From positions 992,001-1,056,000 of the forward strand of contig NZ_JACHVS010000001.1 in assembly GCF_014190875.1 (NCBI RefSeq): a DNA stretch of 64,000 nucleotides. The letters run 5' to 3'. Positions 35,929-45,594 of this stretch are shown in pieces. The notes under the pieces were generated by a model. The model ran no database searches. It was not told where the DNA came from and saw only the letters and a list, made by a program, of their open reading frames with translations. Position 1 is the first letter of the stretch. Each line of letters begins with the position of its first letter. Made by a program: the position numbers and the translations under genes. The DNA is from Paeniglutamicibacter cryotolerans (GTDB lineage: Bacteria; Actinomycetota; Actinomycetes; Actinomycetales; Micrococcaceae).

Positions 35929-37079
35929 ACGCGGCCTTCCGGTGCCGGCACGTTGCCTGCGTCGCCGTGGCCCTGCAACAGCTGGACCATGGCGGAGGTA
36001 TTCCTGATGAACACCACCAGCCAGGCGAAGACGATGCCCGATACGGCCAGTTCAAGCGCCGTCACGTTGTAGTAGTGCAGCGGGTGCCACAACACTGTCG
36101 CCCCGGCAATGCCAACCACTGCCAACAGGCTCAGCAGCACGAACGCCTTCGGAAAACCCGGCAGCCACAGCGGCACCCCCAGCAGCAGCACCAGCAGGAA
36201 CCCGGCAGCCACCCGCACGAACGCCGTGTGCACCGGCTCGGCCACGCTGATCGGAACCAGCCCGATTCCGACCATGCAGAGCCCCGTCCCGATCAGGCAG
36301 GCCCGCACCACCTTCGGCCGTGGCAGCAGCACCCGGCGCAGGCCGGCAGCGGCAGCGGCGCGCTGCCGCAATTGCGCATAGCCGACCAGGTCGCGCACGA
36401 TGAAAGAGGTGAGCGTGGTCAACAGCAACCCGGAGACGGTGATGGTGGTGTTGAACGTCCAGAAAGAGGTCAGCCCGGCAGTGCCGGTGCCCAGCTCGCT
36501 GAACATGCTGTGCCACCACAACGGGTTCTCGGCGAAGAGCATCGAGACCAGCATTCCCGCCCCCATGAACGCAGCCAGCAGCACCGAAAGCGTGGCGGCG
36601 CTGATCCGGGCACCGGAGTTGTAGCCCAGGTAACCGGCGATGCCGGCGGTCAGCGCAATCATTACGCTTCCTGCCATCCAGTCGACTGTCAGCCCGAAAA
36701 ACGCGTCCTGGAAGACCCTGAAGATACCCAGTGCGGCCATGACCGCGATGGATCCATGCATCACCGCCAGCGCGGCATGGTCGGTCAGCCGCCGGTAGAG
36801 CGGCCGGGCGCCGAGCCATCCGTCCTTCACCCCGAGCATGGTGCTGTAGCCCAAAACGCATCCCGTGGCGGCTGCGCCTCCGCCGAGCAGCGCTGCATAC
36901 AGGGCAATCGACGCGTCACCGGCCAGCGGCGGCCGATAGCCGCGGAAGGCAATGACCCCGACGAAGGCGGCAACAGCCGCGGAGGCGAGTCCCACCCAGA
37001 TCGACCGGGCTTCAATGCCAATCTGTTCGGCCGGCACGGGGTTTCCCGCGGGGACAGTTCCCTCGTCTTGCGTGACCAT
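35925..37079 (-). CDS. Polytopic membrane protein (DUF998-like)
   Basis: A 384-residue protein with about ten membrane helices, starting at ATG 37079 (GGAGG 11 bases upstream). The segment MFSELGTGTAGLTSFWTFNTTITVSG resembles the DUF998/Frag1-like family. The rest has conserved-looking pairs WHSMF and GYLGYNSGARIS. Function unknown. It faces the remnant ORF; upstream it is divergent from the carboxylase operon. Confidence 0.62.
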   Translation of the reverse strand: MVTQDEGTVPAGNPVPAEQIGIEARSIWVGLASAAVAAFVGVIAFRGYRPPLAGDASIALYAALLGGGAAATGCVLGYSTMLGVKDGWLGARPLYRRLTDHAALAVMHGSIAVMAALGIFRVFQDAFFGLTVDWMAGSVMIALTAGIAGYLGYNSGARISAATLSVLLAAFMGAGMLVSMLFAENPLWWHSMFSELGTGTAGLTSFWTFNTTITVSGLLLTTLTSFIVRDLVGYAQLRQRAAAAAGLRRVLLPRPKVVRACLIGTGLCMVGIGLVPISVAEPVHTAFVRVAAGFLLVLLLGVPLWLPGFPKAFVLLSLLAVVGIAGATVLWHPLHYYNVTALELAVSGIVFAWLVVFIRNTSAMVQLLQGHGDAGNVPAPEGRV

Positions 37080-37280
37080 GACCGCGCGCACCTCCCTAGA
37101 GGTGCCGGACGGCGCCGGCACCCGATTCACTGCCTGCCTCGATTCTTCCACGCAGGACCAGGCCCCTGTCACGAATGTTGATTGACACACCGGCCCAGCT
37201 CGCGTTCACTGGAGCCAATGGGCCCCGCCGACCCCCACCAGCCGCCGGAGCAGCCCCGTCGATCAGCGAGAAGGGGAACG

Positions 37281-38882
37281 ATGCTGAGACTCACCGGCAG
37301 CCTGGACACCGCCTCCGACGCGTTCATGACCAACGAGCGGGAACAGGTTCTGCTGGTGGAGCAGCTGCGCACCCGGCTCGCCGCAGCGGCCCTCGGCGGT
37401 CCGGAGAAGTCCCGGACCCGGCATGTGGAACGCGGCAAGCTGCTGCCGCGGGAACGCGTTGACCGGCTGCTGGACCCCGGCTCCCCGTTCCTGGAAATCG
37501 CACCGCTGGCCGCGGATGGCATGTACGGCGGGGAGGTCCCGGGCGCGGGAATCATCGCCGGCATCGGGTTGGTGCACGGACGGCACACGCTGGTGATCTG
37601 CAACGACGCAACTGTCAAGGGCGGCACCTATTTCCCGATGACGGTCAAGAAACACCTGCGGGCGCAGGAGATCGCCCACGAGAACCGGCTGCCGTGCATC
37701 TACCTGGTCGATTCGGGAGGAGCGTTCCTGCCGATGCAGGACGAGGTCTTCCCCGACCGCGAGCACTTCGGACGGATCTTCTACAACCAGGCAACGCTCT
37801 CCGCCGCCGGCATTCCGCAGATCGCTGCGGTGCTCGGCTCCTGCACGGCCGGCGGCGCCTACGTGCCGGCCATGAGCGACGAAACGGTGATAGTGCGCAA
37901 CCAGGGCACCATCTTCCTCGCCGGCCCGCCGCTGGTGAAGGCCGCCATCGGGGAGATCGTCACCGCCCAGGAGCTCGGCGGCGGCGACATGCATGCCACC
38001 GTCTCCGGCGTGGTGGACCACCTGGCCGAGGACGATGAGCACGCGTTGGCCATCGTGCGCGACATCATCGGTACATTGCCTCCACCACCGGCCCGGGAAC
38101 ATCCCGCGGTGCAGGAACCGCTCGCCGATCCAAGCCAGCTATACGGGGCCGTCCCGGTGGACGTGAACGAGCCCTACGACGTGCACGAGGTGATTGCGCG
38201 GATCATCGACGGCTCGGTCTTCCACGAGTTCAAGGCCGGATACGGTCCCACCCTGGTCACCGGGTTCGCCCGCATCCACGGGCACGAGGTCGGTATCGTG
38301 GCGAACAACGGGGTGCTGTTCTCCGAATCCGCGCTCAAGGGCGCTCACTTCATCGAGCTCTGCGACCAGCGCGGGATCCCGCTGGTGTTCCTGCAGAACC
38401 TCGCCGGCTTCATGGTCGGAAAGGACTATGAGGCGGGCGGCATCGCCAAGCACGGAGCGAAGATGGTCACCGCGGTGGCCACCACCCGCGTCCCGAAGCT
38501 GACCATCATCATCGGCGGCTCCTTCGGAGCGGGCAACTATTCGATGTGCGGACGGGCGTATTCCCCGCGCTTCCTGTGGATGTGGCCGGCGGCCCGGATC
38601 TCGGTGATGGGCGGCAACCAGGCCGCCTCGGTGCTGGCCACCGTCAAGCGCGACGGCATCGAGGCGGCCGGTGGCACCTGGTCGGCCGGGGACGAGGAGG
38701 CGTTCAGGGAACCGCTGCGCGGGCAATACGAGTCGCAGGGCAACCCCTACTATTCAACGGCAAGACTCTGGGACGATGGCATCATCGACCCGGCCGACAC
38801 CCGGCGCGTGCTGGGCATGGCACTGGGCATCTGCGCCGGCGAAGAGCTGCCGGCGACCTCCTTCGGCGTCTTCAGGATGTGA
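37281..38882 (+). CDS. Acyl-CoA carboxylase carboxyltransferase subunit (MCC beta type)
   Basis: A 533-residue biotin-dependent carboxyltransferase; ATG 37281 with AAGGGG upstream matches the usual length. [19 protein letters not shown], the [21 protein letters not shown] segment and [17 protein letters not shown] match methylcrotonyl-CoA carboxylase beta, and [21 protein letters not shown] is the oxyanion region. It carboxylates 3-methylcrotonyl-CoA in leucine catabolism, or a related acyl-CoA. Operon order is beta-alpha-CitE-like-CoA transferase A. Confidence 0.87.
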   Translation: MLRLTGSLDTASDAFMTNEREQVLLVEQLRTRLAAAALGGPEKSRTRHVERGKLLPRERVDRLLDPGSPFLEIAPLAADGMYGGEVPGAGIIAGIGLVHGRHTLVICNDATVKGGTYFPMTVKKHLRAQEIAHENRLPCIYLVDSGGAFLPMQDEVFPDREHFGRIFYNQATLSAAGIPQIAAVLGSCTAGGAYVPAMSDETVIVRNQGTIFLAGPPLVKAAIGEIVTAQELGGGDMHATVSGVVDHLAEDDEHALAIVRDIIGTLPPPPAREHPAVQEPLADPSQLYGAVPVDVNEPYDVHEVIARIIDGSVFHEFKAGYGPTLVTGFARIHGHEVGIVANNGVLFSESALKGAHFIELCDQRGIPLVFLQNLAGFMVGKDYEAGGIAKHGAKMVTAVATTRVPKLTIIIGGSFGAGNYSMCGRAYSPRFLWMWPAARISVMGGNQAASVLATVKRDGIEAAGGTWSAGDEEAFREPLRGQYESQGNPYYSTARLWDDGIIDPADTRRVLGMALGICAGEELPATSFGVFRM

Positions 38883-38887
38883 GCCCC

Positions 38888-40948
38888 ATGAACCCGAGGC
38901 ACGAGCCTCCCACCACGGCAGCGGCCACCTTTACCCGGGTGCTGGTGGCCAACCGCGGCGAAATCGCCGTACGCGTGATCCGCACGCTGCGCGAACTGGG
39001 CATCGAATCGGTGGCAGTGTATTCCGACGCCGACGCCGACGCCCGGCACGTCACCGAGGCCGACCTGGCCGTGCGGGTGGGGCCGGGTCCTGCGGCGGAG
39101 AGCTATCTGGATACCGATGCCATCCTTGCGGCCTGCCGGGCAACGGGCGCGCAGGCCGTGCACCCCGGTTACGGTTTCCTCTCCGAGAACGTCGACTTCG
39201 CCCGGGCCCTGGCTGCGGCCGGCATCGTGTTCATCGGCCCCGGGGAACACGCGATCCTGCTCATGGGTGACAAGATCCGGGCAAAGAACCACGTGGCCGC
39301 ATACGGGGTTCCGGTCGTGCCCGGGCTGGCCGAACCCGGACTCACCAACGAACAGCTGGCCGCCGCGGCACCCGGGATCGGCTTCCCGCTGCTGATCAAG
39401 CCCTCGGCCGGCGGGGGCGGCAAGGGCATGGTCGTCGTGGACGGGCCCGGGGATCTGGCCGAGGCTCTGGCCAGCGCCCGGCGCACGGCAGCCAGCGCAT
39501 TCGGGGACGACACGCTGCTGCTCGAACGCCTCGTCGCATCCCCGCGCCACATCGAAGTCCAGGTCCTGGCCGACACCCACGGGAATACGGTGTTCCTCGG
39601 CGAGCGCGAGTGCTCGTTGCAACGCAGGCACCAGAAGGTCATCGAGGAGGCTCCTGCCCCCCTGCTTGAGTCGTTGCCCGATGGCGCGGACATCCGCGAA
39701 CGGATCGGCCGGGCAGCCGTGGCTGCCGCGGCGTCCGTCGGCTACGTAGGGGCCGGGACGGTGGAATTCCTGGTTTCGGACGAGGCACCCGGTGAGTTCT
39801 TCTTCATGGAAATGAACACCCGGCTGCAGGTCGAGCACCCGGTCACCGAGGAGGTCGTCCGCATCGATGGGCGGCGCATCGACCTGGTGGCCTGGCAGCT
39901 GCGCATCGCCGCGGGGCAGCGCCTGGACTTCACCCAGGACGATGTCACGTTGCAGGGGCACGCCATCGAGGCACGGCTCTACGCCGAGGAACCGGCCCGC
40001 GGCTTCCTCCCCTCCACCGGCACCGTGCTTGCGGTACGCGAACCCACCGGCGGGCAGGTGCGGGTGGATTCGGCACTGGCGGCCGGCACCCCGGTTCCCC
40101 CGTTCTACGATCCGATGCTGGCCAAGGTCATCGGCACCGGTCCGGACCGCGCGGCTGCGCTGTCCACCCTGGAACGGGCACTGGCCGGGACGCTGGTGCT
40201 GGGCGTGAAGACCAACACCGAATATCTGCGCCTGCTGCTGGCCGACCCCGACGTGGTGGCGGGGAGGCTGGACACCACGCTGATCGAACGCCGGCTGCCG
40301 GAGCTGGAGTTTGCCACGCCCTCCCCCGCGACACTGGCGCTGGCGGTACACCTTCACCTTGCGTCGTCACCCCGTTCGGGCGGACCTTGGGGTGCCGATG
40401 ACGGGTGGCGGATCGGCGGGGCGCAACTGCTGCGGCTCACCGCCGAGGTCGACGGCGCGACCCACCTGCTCGGCGCCACCTGCGACGGGGAGCGCAGCAC
40501 CATCCACCACGCTGGCGAGACCTACTCCGTGGCACCGGCTGGGGTCGGTTCCTTCGCCGTCAACGGCCTGCTGCTCCCGGTAGATTCGGCCACCGGACCG
40601 GACGGAACAGTGTGGATCAACCACGCGGGTTGGTGCGGCGCCGTCTCCTTCCCGACCCGGCGTCAGCTGCTGGATCGCCGCCTCGAGGGCCTCGGCCGGG
40701 AATCTGGCACCGTCTCGCCGCAGGTCCGCAGCCCCATGCCCGGAACCGTCATAGCGGTGGCTGTCACCGATGGGCAGTCGGTCGAGACCGGTGATCTGCT
40801 GCTGGTCATCGAGGCGATGAAGATGGAACACCGGTTGACGGCGCCCACCCCCGGAATGGCGGAGATCGGGCATCTGCGGGTCGGCGATCTGGTCAAGGCA
40901 AACCAGCTCGTGGCAAGCATCGGTACGGAAAAGGAGACGGCACGATGA
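38888..40948 (+). CDS. Acyl-CoA carboxylase biotin carboxylase/carrier subunit (MCC alpha type)
   Basis: A 686-residue protein starting at ATG 38888. It has an ATP-grasp biotin carboxylase domain (RVLVANRGEIAVRVIRTLRE, KPSAGGGGKGMVV, EMNTRLQVEHPVTEEV) and a C-terminal biotinyl domain with VIEAMKMEH, where Lys645 is the biotin acceptor. It carboxylates biotin with bicarbonate and ATP and pairs with the beta subunit 6 bases upstream. Its stop overlaps the start of the CitE-like gene by four bases. Confidence 0.9.
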   Translation: MNPRHEPPTTAAATFTRVLVANRGEIAVRVIRTLRELGIESVAVYSDADADARHVTEADLAVRVGPGPAAESYLDTDAILAACRATGAQAVHPGYGFLSENVDFARALAAAGIVFIGPGEHAILLMGDKIRAKNHVAAYGVPVVPGLAEPGLTNEQLAAAAPGIGFPLLIKPSAGGGGKGMVVVDGPGDLAEALASARRTAASAFGDDTLLLERLVASPRHIEVQVLADTHGNTVFLGERECSLQRRHQKVIEEAPAPLLESLPDGADIRERIGRAAVAAAASVGYVGAGTVEFLVSDEAPGEFFFMEMNTRLQVEHPVTEEVVRIDGRRIDLVAWQLRIAAGQRLDFTQDDVTLQGHAIEARLYAEEPARGFLPSTGTVLAVREPTGGQVRVDSALAAGTPVPPFYDPMLAKVIGTGPDRAAALSTLERALAGTLVLGVKTNTEYLRLLLADPDVVAGRLDTTLIERRLPELEFATPSPATLALAVHLHLASSPRSGGPWGADDGWRIGGAQLLRLTAEVDGATHLLGATCDGERSTIHHAGETYSVAPAGVGSFAVNGLLLPVDSATGPDGTVWINHAGWCGAVSFPTRRQLLDRRLEGLGRESGTVSPQVRSPMPGTVIAVAVTDGQSVETGDLLLVIEAMKMEHRLTAPTPGMAEIGHLRVGDLVKANQLVASIGTEKETAR

Positions 40949-41793
40949 GGGGACCACTCGAACGGGGCCCGGCGCTCCTGTTCTGTCCGGCCAACAGGCC
41001 GGACCGCTACGCCAAGGCGCTGGAACGCGGCGACGCGGTGATCCTCGACCTGGAGGATGCCCTCACCCCGGCGGACCGCGCCACAGCCCGGCAGCAGGTG
41101 CTTGAACATCCACTGGATCCGGGCCGCACCATCGTGCGGGTCAACCCGGCGGGCACGGCCGACTTCGCCCAGGACCTGCAGATGCTCTCGCACACCCGCT
41201 ATACGACGGTGATGCTGGCCAAGACCGAAACCACGTCGGACCTCGATGCGCTGGCCGGCTTCAAGGTGCTCGCGCTGTGCGAGACGGCCCTCGGGGTACT
41301 CAACGCCCCCCGGATAGCCGCCCACCACTCCACCGTGGCACTGATGTGGGGAGCGGAGGACCTGATTGCCTCCCTGGGAGGGTCATCCAGCCGGAATGCG
41401 TCCGGCACCTACCGGGATGTGGCACTCCATTCCCGCTCACGGGTTCTGCTGGCCGCCGGAGCCCACGGGAAGCTGGCCATCGACTCCGTATTCCTGGACA
41501 TCGCCGACCATCCGGGGTTGCTGCACGAGTCCCGCGATGCCGTGGCCTGCGGGTTCGGGGCCAAGGCTGCCATCCACCCGGGTCAGGTCCCGTTCATCCG
41601 CGAGGGATTCGCCCCCTCGGCCGCGGAGCTGGAGCTGGCATCGAGCGTGCTGGCCGCGGCACACGGCCGCGGCGTCTTCGAATTCGGGGGCCGCATGATC
41701 GATGAGCCCCTGCTGCGTCATGCCCGGTCGGTGCTGGCCCGGTCTGGAGCCACCCCACCTGTTCCAGCCGCTCCCCCTCCAACCGCCGAATAG
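40945..41793 (+). CDS. CitE-like CoA ester lyase
   Basis: A 282-residue HpcH/HpaI aldolase-fold protein: LLFCPANRPDRYAKALERGD, DAVILDLEDALTPADR with the metal-binding Glu-Asp, and the AIHPGQVPFI motif are typical of the CitE-like family (malyl/citramalyl/HMG-CoA-type cleavage). In MCC operons a HMG-CoA lyase normally follows methylglutaconyl-CoA hydratase. Here a CitE-like lyase takes that place. Translationally coupled to the carboxylase alpha gene (ATGA overlap). Confidence 0.8.
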   Translation: MRGPLERGPALLFCPANRPDRYAKALERGDAVILDLEDALTPADRATARQQVLEHPLDPGRTIVRVNPAGTADFAQDLQMLSHTRYTTVMLAKTETTSDLDALAGFKVLALCETALGVLNAPRIAAHHSTVALMWGAEDLIASLGGSSSRNASGTYRDVALHSRSRVLLAAGAHGKLAIDSVFLDIADHPGLLHESRDAVACGFGAKAAIHPGQVPFIREGFAPSAAELELASSVLAAAHGRGVFEFGGRMIDEPLLRHARSVLARSGATPPVPAAPPPTAE

Positions 41794-41810
41794 AAAATGA
41801 GGTCAGCATC

Positions 41811-42539
41811 ATGAGCGCTCCGTCAAAGGGCAAGCTGAGGGCAGATGCCGCGGCGGCCCTGGAATCCGTCCTGGCCGACGGGATCACCATTGCCGTGGGC
41901 GGCTTCGGGCTCAGCGGCAACCCCACCGACCTGATCCACGCCGTCCGCGACTCCGGGATCCGCAACCTCACCATCGTGTCGAACAACATGGGCGTGGACG
42001 GCAAGGGCCTGGGACTACTCATCGACGCGGGACAGGTCTCCAAGGTGCTGGCCTCCTATGTCGGGGAGAACAAGCGCTTCGCCGAGGAGTACCTGTCCGG
42101 GAAGCTTGAGGTCGAGTTCGTTCCCCAGGGCACCCTGGCCGAGCGCCTGCGTGCCGGAGGCGCCGGCATACCGGCCTTTTATACAAGGACAGGGGTCGGG
42201 ACGCTGGTCGCGGAGGGGAAGCCGCACGAGGAGTTCGACGGGCAACTCTACGTGCGTGAACGCTCGATCGTCACGGACCTCGCGCTGGTCCACGCACACG
42301 CGGCGGACACCGATGGGAACCTCACCTACCGCTACACCGCACGGAACTTCAATCCGGTGGTGGCGACGGCCGGAAGGGTGACGGTCGCCGAAGCCGAGGT
42401 CATCGTCGGGCCAGGAGCCATCGACCCTAACCACGTCGTCACTCCCGGGGTCTATATCCAGCGCCTGGTCCAGGCCATCGACCGGGTCAAAGACATCGAA
42501 CAACGCACGGTCCGCCCACGGCCCTCCACCAGAGGTTAG
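41811..42539 (+). CDS. scoA: 3-oxoacid CoA-transferase, subunit A
   Basis: A 242-residue class I CoA-transferase A subunit. The N-terminal GITIAVGGFGLSGNPTDLI and the acceptor loop SNNMGVDGKGLGLLIDAGQ are canonical, and the end KDIEQRTVRPR matches the normal A-subunit terminus. It would transfer CoA between succinyl-CoA and a 3-oxoacid such as acetoacetate. The catalytic glutamate is in subunit B, which normally follows immediately, and no B gene is present here. It cannot act alone unless B lies elsewhere. Confidence 0.82.
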   Translation: MSAPSKGKLRADAAAALESVLADGITIAVGGFGLSGNPTDLIHAVRDSGIRNLTIVSNNMGVDGKGLGLLIDAGQVSKVLASYVGENKRFAEEYLSGKLEVEFVPQGTLAERLRAGGAGIPAFYTRTGVGTLVAEGKPHEEFDGQLYVRERSIVTDLALVHAHAADTDGNLTYRYTARNFNPVVATAGRVTVAEAEVIVGPGAIDPNHVVTPGVYIQRLVQAIDRVKDIEQRTVRPRPSTRG

Positions 42540-42933
42540 CCCAGACCCCCTCCTCGAGCGTGAGATGGCATCTGGCTACTCCGGTGCGGAGCGGTTTCCT
42601 ATGCCCTGGCATCGGTCACAGGGTTGCTCGGCGGCCGAGTCTCCGACCGTGGCAGCGATGGCGTGAAACCGGGTGTCAGGGGTGTGGATGGGGTGTTGAA
42701 ATGGCGTCGCAGACTCGAAATTAAACATTAGAAACTGTTGATATTAGATCTGAGACACATGTTGAAACATCGGAAATGGTTCCATTACCTTCGCGATCAA
42801 ACGCTAAAAATGCAGGTCAGGAAAGAAATATCGAGGAGATACAGTGTATTTTTCGACATGTGACGTCGCTTAAACTTGTAAAAGTGCGTTTCATACTTTC
42901 AATGTTTACTTCCACATCGCCTAAGATGGACAA
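42540..42933. other. Spacer, AT-rich in its second half, no gene
   Basis: About 390 bases separate scoA from the AlbA_2 regulator. The first half has normal composition; from about 42700 to 42930 it is clearly A+T-rich relative to the rest of the window, with many A/T runs. It holds the two 5-2-5 inverted repeats listed separately. No ORF with a ribosome binding site or family match was seen. Confidence 0.5.
42759..42786. promoter_or_regulatory. Two adjacent 12-bp inverted repeats, possible operator
   Basis: ATGTT-GA-AACAT (42759-42770) and AATGG-TT-CCATT (42775-42786) share the same 5-2-5 layout with centres 16 bases apart. They lie about 150 bases before the AlbA_2/HATPase regulator gene. 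Autoregulation is inferred from position only. Confidence 0.4.
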
Positions 42934-44721
42934 ATGGCATGGACTCCCGAGAATCTTCAATTCCTTCTGGCGCGACTACGTGCCAACACCGGTGACATCA
43001 CCGACGTCGATGTCCGCAAAGCCGCACAGGGAAGTCCCGACCTCGCCGAAACCCTGAGTGCTTTCGGTAACAGCCCGGACGGGGGAACCATCGTTTTGGG
43101 GCTGGACGCGGACAACGGGTTCATCGCCACCGGGGTCGAGGATGCCGGCACCCTGGAGGCGGTAGTTTCGTCCCAGGCGCGCACGGGCGTCGTCCCCCGG
43201 GTCCGAGTCTCCTTCGAGCGGACGGTGCTCGACGGAGAAACTATCGTCATCGCCACCGTCGCCGGCCTTTCCACACACGCCCGGCCATGCCGGACCAGCC
43301 AGGGAAACGTCGCTTATTTGCGACATCCCGATGGCAATTGCCGCATGTCCGAACAGGAGATCGAACAGGTTTCGGCATCCGGGCGGCGCCCCCGGTTCGA
43401 TGCGCAGCCCATCGATGAGACTTCCCCTGCCGACCTCGACCCCCAGCTGCGGGACCAGTTCCTCCATGTCGCCCGGTCAACGTCGAGGCGCTTGAGCGAT
43501 TTTTCCGACGCGGACATCCTACGTTTCAAGCGGGTCATCGAACCCCACGGCGACAGGCTGACCCTTGCCGGGCTGTACGCGCTGGGCAGGTACCCGCAGC
43601 AGTTCGAACCACAGCTGTCCATCACCGCCGTGGCCGAGGCACCGGCGCCGGGAGGGAGCCGCAATCTCGACCGTGCGGAATTCGACGGACCACTGCCCGA
43701 GCTGCTCGACCGGGCCGTGGAGTGGGTCCAGCGCAACACCCGTACCGAGATCCTCTTCGCTTCCGACGGCCACGGACGGGACGAAACCGAGATTCCCATG
43801 GTCGCCGTGCGCGAACTCATCGCCAACGCACTGGTGCACCGCGATCTGGGTCCGCACACCGCCGGGAAGAACATCCATATCCGGCTCACCAACGACCGCC
43901 TGACCATCACCAGCCCCGGCGGGCTCTGGGGCCTGAGCCGAGACCAGCTCGGATGGCCGGGCGGGAAGTCGGCGGTGAACGAGTTCCTGTACGAGATCTG
44001 CAAAATGACGCGCACCGCATCGGCGCACCGCGTCATCGAGGGCGAAGGCGGCGGACTGTACGAGGTCAGGCAATCGCTCAAGGACGCAGGACACCGCCAC
44101 CCCGGTTTCCACGACAGCGGCGTCCGCTTCACCGCTTCGGTTCCCCGCCGCACACCGATCTCTTCCAGTGACCTGCACTGGCTCCATGTCTTGCCGGCCA
44201 GCACCCGACTGTCGGAAATCCAACGGCAGGTCCTGGTGTCCATGCGCAACGGCCACACCTGGACCGAACAGCTGGTCCGCGACGAGTACACCCCCGTCGA
44301 GTCCACACATGCCCAGGCCACCTTGCAGGGGCTGGTTGCCGAGGGCCTGGCCATTGCCATCGGCGGAGGCCGGACTCCCTCCTATGCCATTTCCCCGGTG
44401 CTGGCATCCATGCCCTCCGGTGCACTCCAGGGAACGGCATCCTCCCGTGCGCCCCGACACGTGCAGAGGTCCGCCGGCGACGAGCCAGCGGCCGGCCCGC
44501 GCGCGGGCACCGCCGCTGTCCCGAAGAAATCAAAGAACGCGGACACCATCCTGGGCGAACTGAAGGCCGGGCCGCTGGAGGTGGCAGACATTTCCACCCG
44601 GACCGGGCTCACACCCAACCAGATCCGCTATGCCCTGTCCCCGCTGCTGAGTTCCGGGACGATCATGCGCGATGGCGGACAGGGGCACAAAGTCACCAGC
44701 TACCGCCTGGCCGGCCAGTAG
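42934..44721 (+). CDS. AlbA_2 (Schlafen-like) / HATPase-like / winged-helix regulator
   Basis: A 595-residue protein. Order: an AlbA_2-type nucleic-acid-binding domain near residues 20-150 (TLSAFGNSPDGGTIVLGLD), a HATPase_c_4-like domain with the N-box-like ELIANALVHRDL near residue 295, then two winged-helix segments near residues 425-470 (LSEIQRQVLVSMRNG) and 545-590 (ISTRTGLTPNQIRYALSPLL). Such proteins are usually filed as RecG-like or ATP-binding regulators; biochemical roles are largely unknown. The preceding region is AT-rich. The ATG has no strong ribosome binding site. Confidence 0.75.
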   Translation: MAWTPENLQFLLARLRANTGDITDVDVRKAAQGSPDLAETLSAFGNSPDGGTIVLGLDADNGFIATGVEDAGTLEAVVSSQARTGVVPRVRVSFERTVLDGETIVIATVAGLSTHARPCRTSQGNVAYLRHPDGNCRMSEQEIEQVSASGRRPRFDAQPIDETSPADLDPQLRDQFLHVARSTSRRLSDFSDADILRFKRVIEPHGDRLTLAGLYALGRYPQQFEPQLSITAVAEAPAPGGSRNLDRAEFDGPLPELLDRAVEWVQRNTRTEILFASDGHGRDETEIPMVAVRELIANALVHRDLGPHTAGKNIHIRLTNDRLTITSPGGLWGLSRDQLGWPGGKSAVNEFLYEICKMTRTASAHRVIEGEGGGLYEVRQSLKDAGHRHPGFHDSGVRFTASVPRRTPISSSDLHWLHVLPASTRLSEIQRQVLVSMRNGHTWTEQLVRDEYTPVESTHAQATLQGLVAEGLAIAIGGGRTPSYAISPVLASMPSGALQGTASSRAPRHVQRSAGDEPAAGPRAGTAAVPKKSKNADTILGELKAGPLEVADISTRTGLTPNQIRYALSPLLSSGTIMRDGGQGHKVTSYRLAGQ

Positions 44722-44885
44722 CACTGCGGGCAGTATCGCCGCCGTTCGGCAGATGGCGCAGATCACCCGCTGGCCGTGCATCGGAACGAGGCGCCCTGGA
44801 GCAGATTGTGCCAAGCTATTGATGCACCGACAGGGGCTTTCATCAAGCCGTACATCTGCGGTGCAGCATCGAGAAGGAGAACCCA

Positions 44886-45038
44886 ATGCGCGTGAATCCA
44901 TACTATTCAAATAACACGAGCGATCCCAACGTCCACCACGTTCAAAGCGATTGCCCGACAGGCCAACAGATCTCCGCCGAAAACAAGCGATTCGGTACGA
45001 ACGGGTACCCCAAGTGCAAGCAGTGCGCGGCGAAGTAG
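44886..45038 (+). CDS. 50-residue small protein with CxxC, unknown function
   Basis: A short ORF with an AAGGAG 6 bases before the ATG. It reads MRVNPYYSNNTSDPNVHHVQ, then SDCPTGQQI and, near the end, YPKCKQCAAK. The cysteines (one in SDC, two in CKQC) with the HH pair suggest a small metal-binding domain. It follows the AlbA_2 gene by 164 bases and precedes a membrane-protein gene on the same strand. Confidence 0.7.
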   Translation: MRVNPYYSNNTSDPNVHHVQSDCPTGQQISAENKRFGTNGYPKCKQCAAK

Positions 45039-45137
45039 TTCAGCAACCCCGCCCGGGACCCGGGCGGACGCACTCGGGCCCCTGATTCCGAAGGACACGA
45101 TGACTGAGCCGTCTACCAGCCCGGTACCCTTGAAACC

Positions 45138-45584
45138 ATGACCGGCCCCAGCCACCGTGGAGATCCCGCCGGCAAGCCGACGCGGGCCGAGAAACGTGAG
45201 TACTACAGCACCATCACGGCCCGTGCCGCGGCGCGCAACGGCATGAGCGAGGCCGAGTACAGGAAGTACGCTTCGCGGGTCGGCACCCGCCCGCATCCCC
45301 TGCACCGGCCCGCCGGACTACTGGGTATAAGCATCGTCATCACCCTGATCACCGGCGCGACCTTGGTGGTCTCCGCCATTCAATGGGCGGTCAACCGCGT
45401 TAATATCATGGCCTCGTTCTGGCTCATCGTCGTGTTCCTGGTGGGGCTGTGCATCTGGTCGTGGTTCCTGGTGGCGCATGAATACCGCACCTCCCGGAAC
45501 CGGCGGCGCGACTCGGTGACCCTCATGGACCAGGGACACTCCGCCGTCGACGATGGACCGGATCCCGGCGGCCCGGTGATCTAA
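45138..45584 (+). CDS. Two-helix membrane protein, unknown function
   Basis: A 148-residue protein with a basic N-terminus (TRAEKREYYSTITARAAARNGM), two membrane helices (GLLGISIVITLITGATLVV, ASFWLIVVFLVGLCIWSWFL) and a polar tail. No family recognised. The start lacks a good ribosome binding site; a TACCCT -10-like element nearby allows a leaderless mRNA. It faces the DUF779 gene with an 11-base gap. Confidence 0.6.
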   Translation: MTGPSHRGDPAGKPTRAEKREYYSTITARAAARNGMSEAEYRKYASRVGTRPHPLHRPAGLLGISIVITLITGATLVVSAIQWAVNRVNIMASFWLIVVFLVGLCIWSWFLVAHEYRTSRNRRRDSVTLMDQGHSAVDDGPDPGGPVI

Positions 45585-45594
45585 TTGCCCGGCG

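Noticed and set aside
35574-37181. 535-residue plus-strand ORF opposite the DUF998-like membrane-protein gene
   Set aside because: Composition is Arg/Gln/His-rich, typical of a shadow frame, and it runs through the hexamer array.
38750-40357. 535-residue minus-strand ORF opposite the biotin carboxylase gene
   Set aside because: Shadow of a gene with intact carboxylase motifs; no start signal.
42776-43057. 93-residue plus-strand ORF spanning the AT-rich spacer
   Set aside because: It overlaps the AlbA_2 gene in another frame and has no ribosome binding site or family match.
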